The notes beneath the pieces are model-generated. The model was not told the origin of the DNA. It worked only from the letters and a program-made list of their open reading frames with translations, and ran no database searches. 64,000 nucleotides of DNA from NCBI RefSeq assembly GCF_000820515.1, contig NZ_JXDG01000012.1, forward strand, positions 62,001 to 126,000, given 5' to 3'. Below, piece by piece: positions 63,050 to 64,000 of this stretch; within the stretch, counting starts at the first letter, position 1; each line of letters begins with the position of its first letter. Origin of the DNA: Pseudomonas batumici. Its GTDB lineage: Bacteria > Pseudomonadota > Gammaproteobacteria > Pseudomonadales > Pseudomonadaceae. The position numbers and the translations under genes are program-made.

Positions 63050-64000
63050 ATGGAAATCAACCCGATCCTTAACAGTATCAAGGACCTGTCCGAGCGCTCC
63101 GAAACCATTCGGGGGTATCTTTGACTACGATCAAAAGCATGAGCGCCTGACCGAAGTCAATCGCGAGCTTGAAGATCCGTCTGTCTGGAACAACCCCGAA
63201 TACGCGCAGAACCTCGGCCGCGAGCGCTCCGCGCTGGCGCTGATCGTCGAGACCCTGGACGACATGTCCAGCGGCCTGGCCGACGCCCGCGACCTGCTGG
63301 AAATGGCCGCCGCCGAAGAAGACCAGGGCGCCGTCGATGACGTTGCCGCTGAAGTCGAACGCCTGCGCGAAGCCCTCGAGAAACTGGAATTCCGTCGCAT
63401 GTTCAGCGGCGAAATGGACCCGAACAACGCCTACCTGGATATCCAGGCCGGTTCCGGCGGCACCGAAGCCCAGGACTGGGCCAATATCCTGCTGCGCATG
63501 TACCTGCGCTGGGCCGACAAGCGCGGTTTCGACGCCACCATCATGGAACTGTCCGCCGGCGAAGTCGCCGGGATCAAGGGCGCCACCGTGCATATCAAGG
63601 GTGAGTACGTCTTCGGCTGGCTGCGCACCGAGATCGGCGTGCACCGTCTGGTGCGCAAGAGCCCGTTCGACTCCGGCAACCGTCGCCACACCTCGTTCTC
63701 GGCGGTTTTCGTATCCCCGGAAATCGACGACAACATCGAAATCGAAATCAACCCGGCAGACCTGCGGATCGACACCTATCGCTCCTCCGGTGCCGGTGGC
63801 CAGCACGTTAACACCACCGACTCGGCCGTACGGATCACCCACGTACCGACCAACACCGTGGTCAGCTGCCAGAACGAACGCTCCCAGCACGCGAACAAAG
63901 ACACCGCGATGAAAATGTTGCGGGCGCGCTTGTACGAACAGGAAGTGCAGAAGCGCAACGCCGCTTCCCAGGCCCTGGAAGACACCAAGTCGGATATCGG
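63050..64000 (+). CDS. prfB: Peptide chain release factor 2 (partial, with programmed +1 frameshift)
   Basis: The gene starts at ATG 63050 ([18 protein letters not shown]). After 24 codons the reading frame meets TGA at 63122-63124 and must shift +1 to continue as [16 protein letters not shown]. The second frame is open to the window end, about 316 residues in total, out of roughly 364 expected. RF2 recognises UGA and UAA stops. The GGQ peptidyl-transferase motif is visible in [16 protein letters not shown]. It appears in the provided frame analysis only as a broken reading frame. Confidence 0.95.
63111..63125 (+). promoter_or_regulatory. RF2 autoregulatory frameshift site
   Basis: GGGGG-TAT-CTT-TGA-C carries the internal Shine-Dalgarno-like stretch three bases before CTT, the slippery codon, and the UGA stop followed by C. 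It is the classic RF2 feedback: low RF2 slows termination and favours the +1 shift. The layout matches E. coli prfB closely. Confidence 0.95.

Noticed and set aside
1..64000. tRNA, rRNA, CRISPR arrays and insertion sequences
   Set aside because: I looked for tRNA-like cloverleaf elements, direct-repeat arrays and transposase genes and found none that I could support. The only mobile-element-like sequence is the REP pair at 23366.

Overview
The window is about 64 kb of GC-rich chromosomal DNA from a Pseudomonas, most likely of the fluorescens group. The basis is the cco2-cco1-ccoGHIS-hemN-anr gene order typical of the genus, the Pseudomonas-type REP sequence between ccoH and ccoI, prfB with its programmed frameshift, and codon usage. 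No rRNA, tRNA, CRISPR array or intact insertion sequence was seen.

Layout. (1) 1-14091 is an accessory surface-protein region. It holds the start of an autotransporter-like gene on the minus strand, then three medium-sized plus-strand genes (601-5188) and one 8-kb gene (6100-14091), all built from related Ig-like modules marked by a D-x-I-x-L-x-W-x-G signature. The giant protein adds six DUF4329-like repeats and a duplicated C-terminal module resembling the tip of invasin/intimin-type adhesins. A small alpha/beta hydrolase lies between them on the minus strand. (2) 14154-29193 is the microaerobic respiration block: two tandem cbb3 oxidase operons, the assembly genes ccoG, ccoH, ccoI and ccoS, a TauE/SafE-like membrane protein, hemN and the oxygen regulator anr. 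Near-perfect ANR boxes precede the first oxidase operon and hemN. (3) 29241-31697 has molybdenum cofactor genes (moeA, moaB, divergent mobA). (4) 31797-38498 has small envelope and housekeeping genes: a YgdR-like lipoprotein, a divergent type II dehydroquinase-like protein, an RluA-family pseudouridine synthase, a thiol-disulfide protein, an acyltransferase, an ammonium transporter and a three-gene DUF883/holin-family membrane operon. (5) 38612-49485 is signalling: an EAL phosphodiesterase with a YkuI-like C-terminus, dgt, a receiver-only protein, a BvgA-like regulator, a BvgS-like hybrid kinase and a large HD-GYP protein. (6) 49492-53936 has a free-methionine sulfoxide reductase, a DUF815 ATPase, a chimeric gene that looks like a deletion fusion, and a divergent PLP ammonia-lyase/LysR pair. 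(7) 53972-60231 is an orphan type VI secretion island: vgrG, a DUF4123 adaptor, a VasX-like effector and a membrane protein that may be its immunity partner, the last two in AT-richer DNA. (8) 60424-62860 is a three-gene operon with DUF4166 and an SDR epimerase, and the window ends inside prfB.

How the parts work together. Region 2 is a coherent low-oxygen regulon: Anr senses O2 through an Fe-S cluster and should activate the first cbb3 operon and hemN, while CcoG/CcoI supply copper and CcoS helps cofactor insertion. Region 5 probably links a phosphorelay to cyclic-di-GMP turnover. The most novel parts are the modular Ig/DUF4329 cluster with no visible Sec signal, the receiver-only protein beside a BvgAS-like system with BvgA-type inverted heptads upstream, the chimeric gene at 51029-51931, and the VasX-like toxin island.
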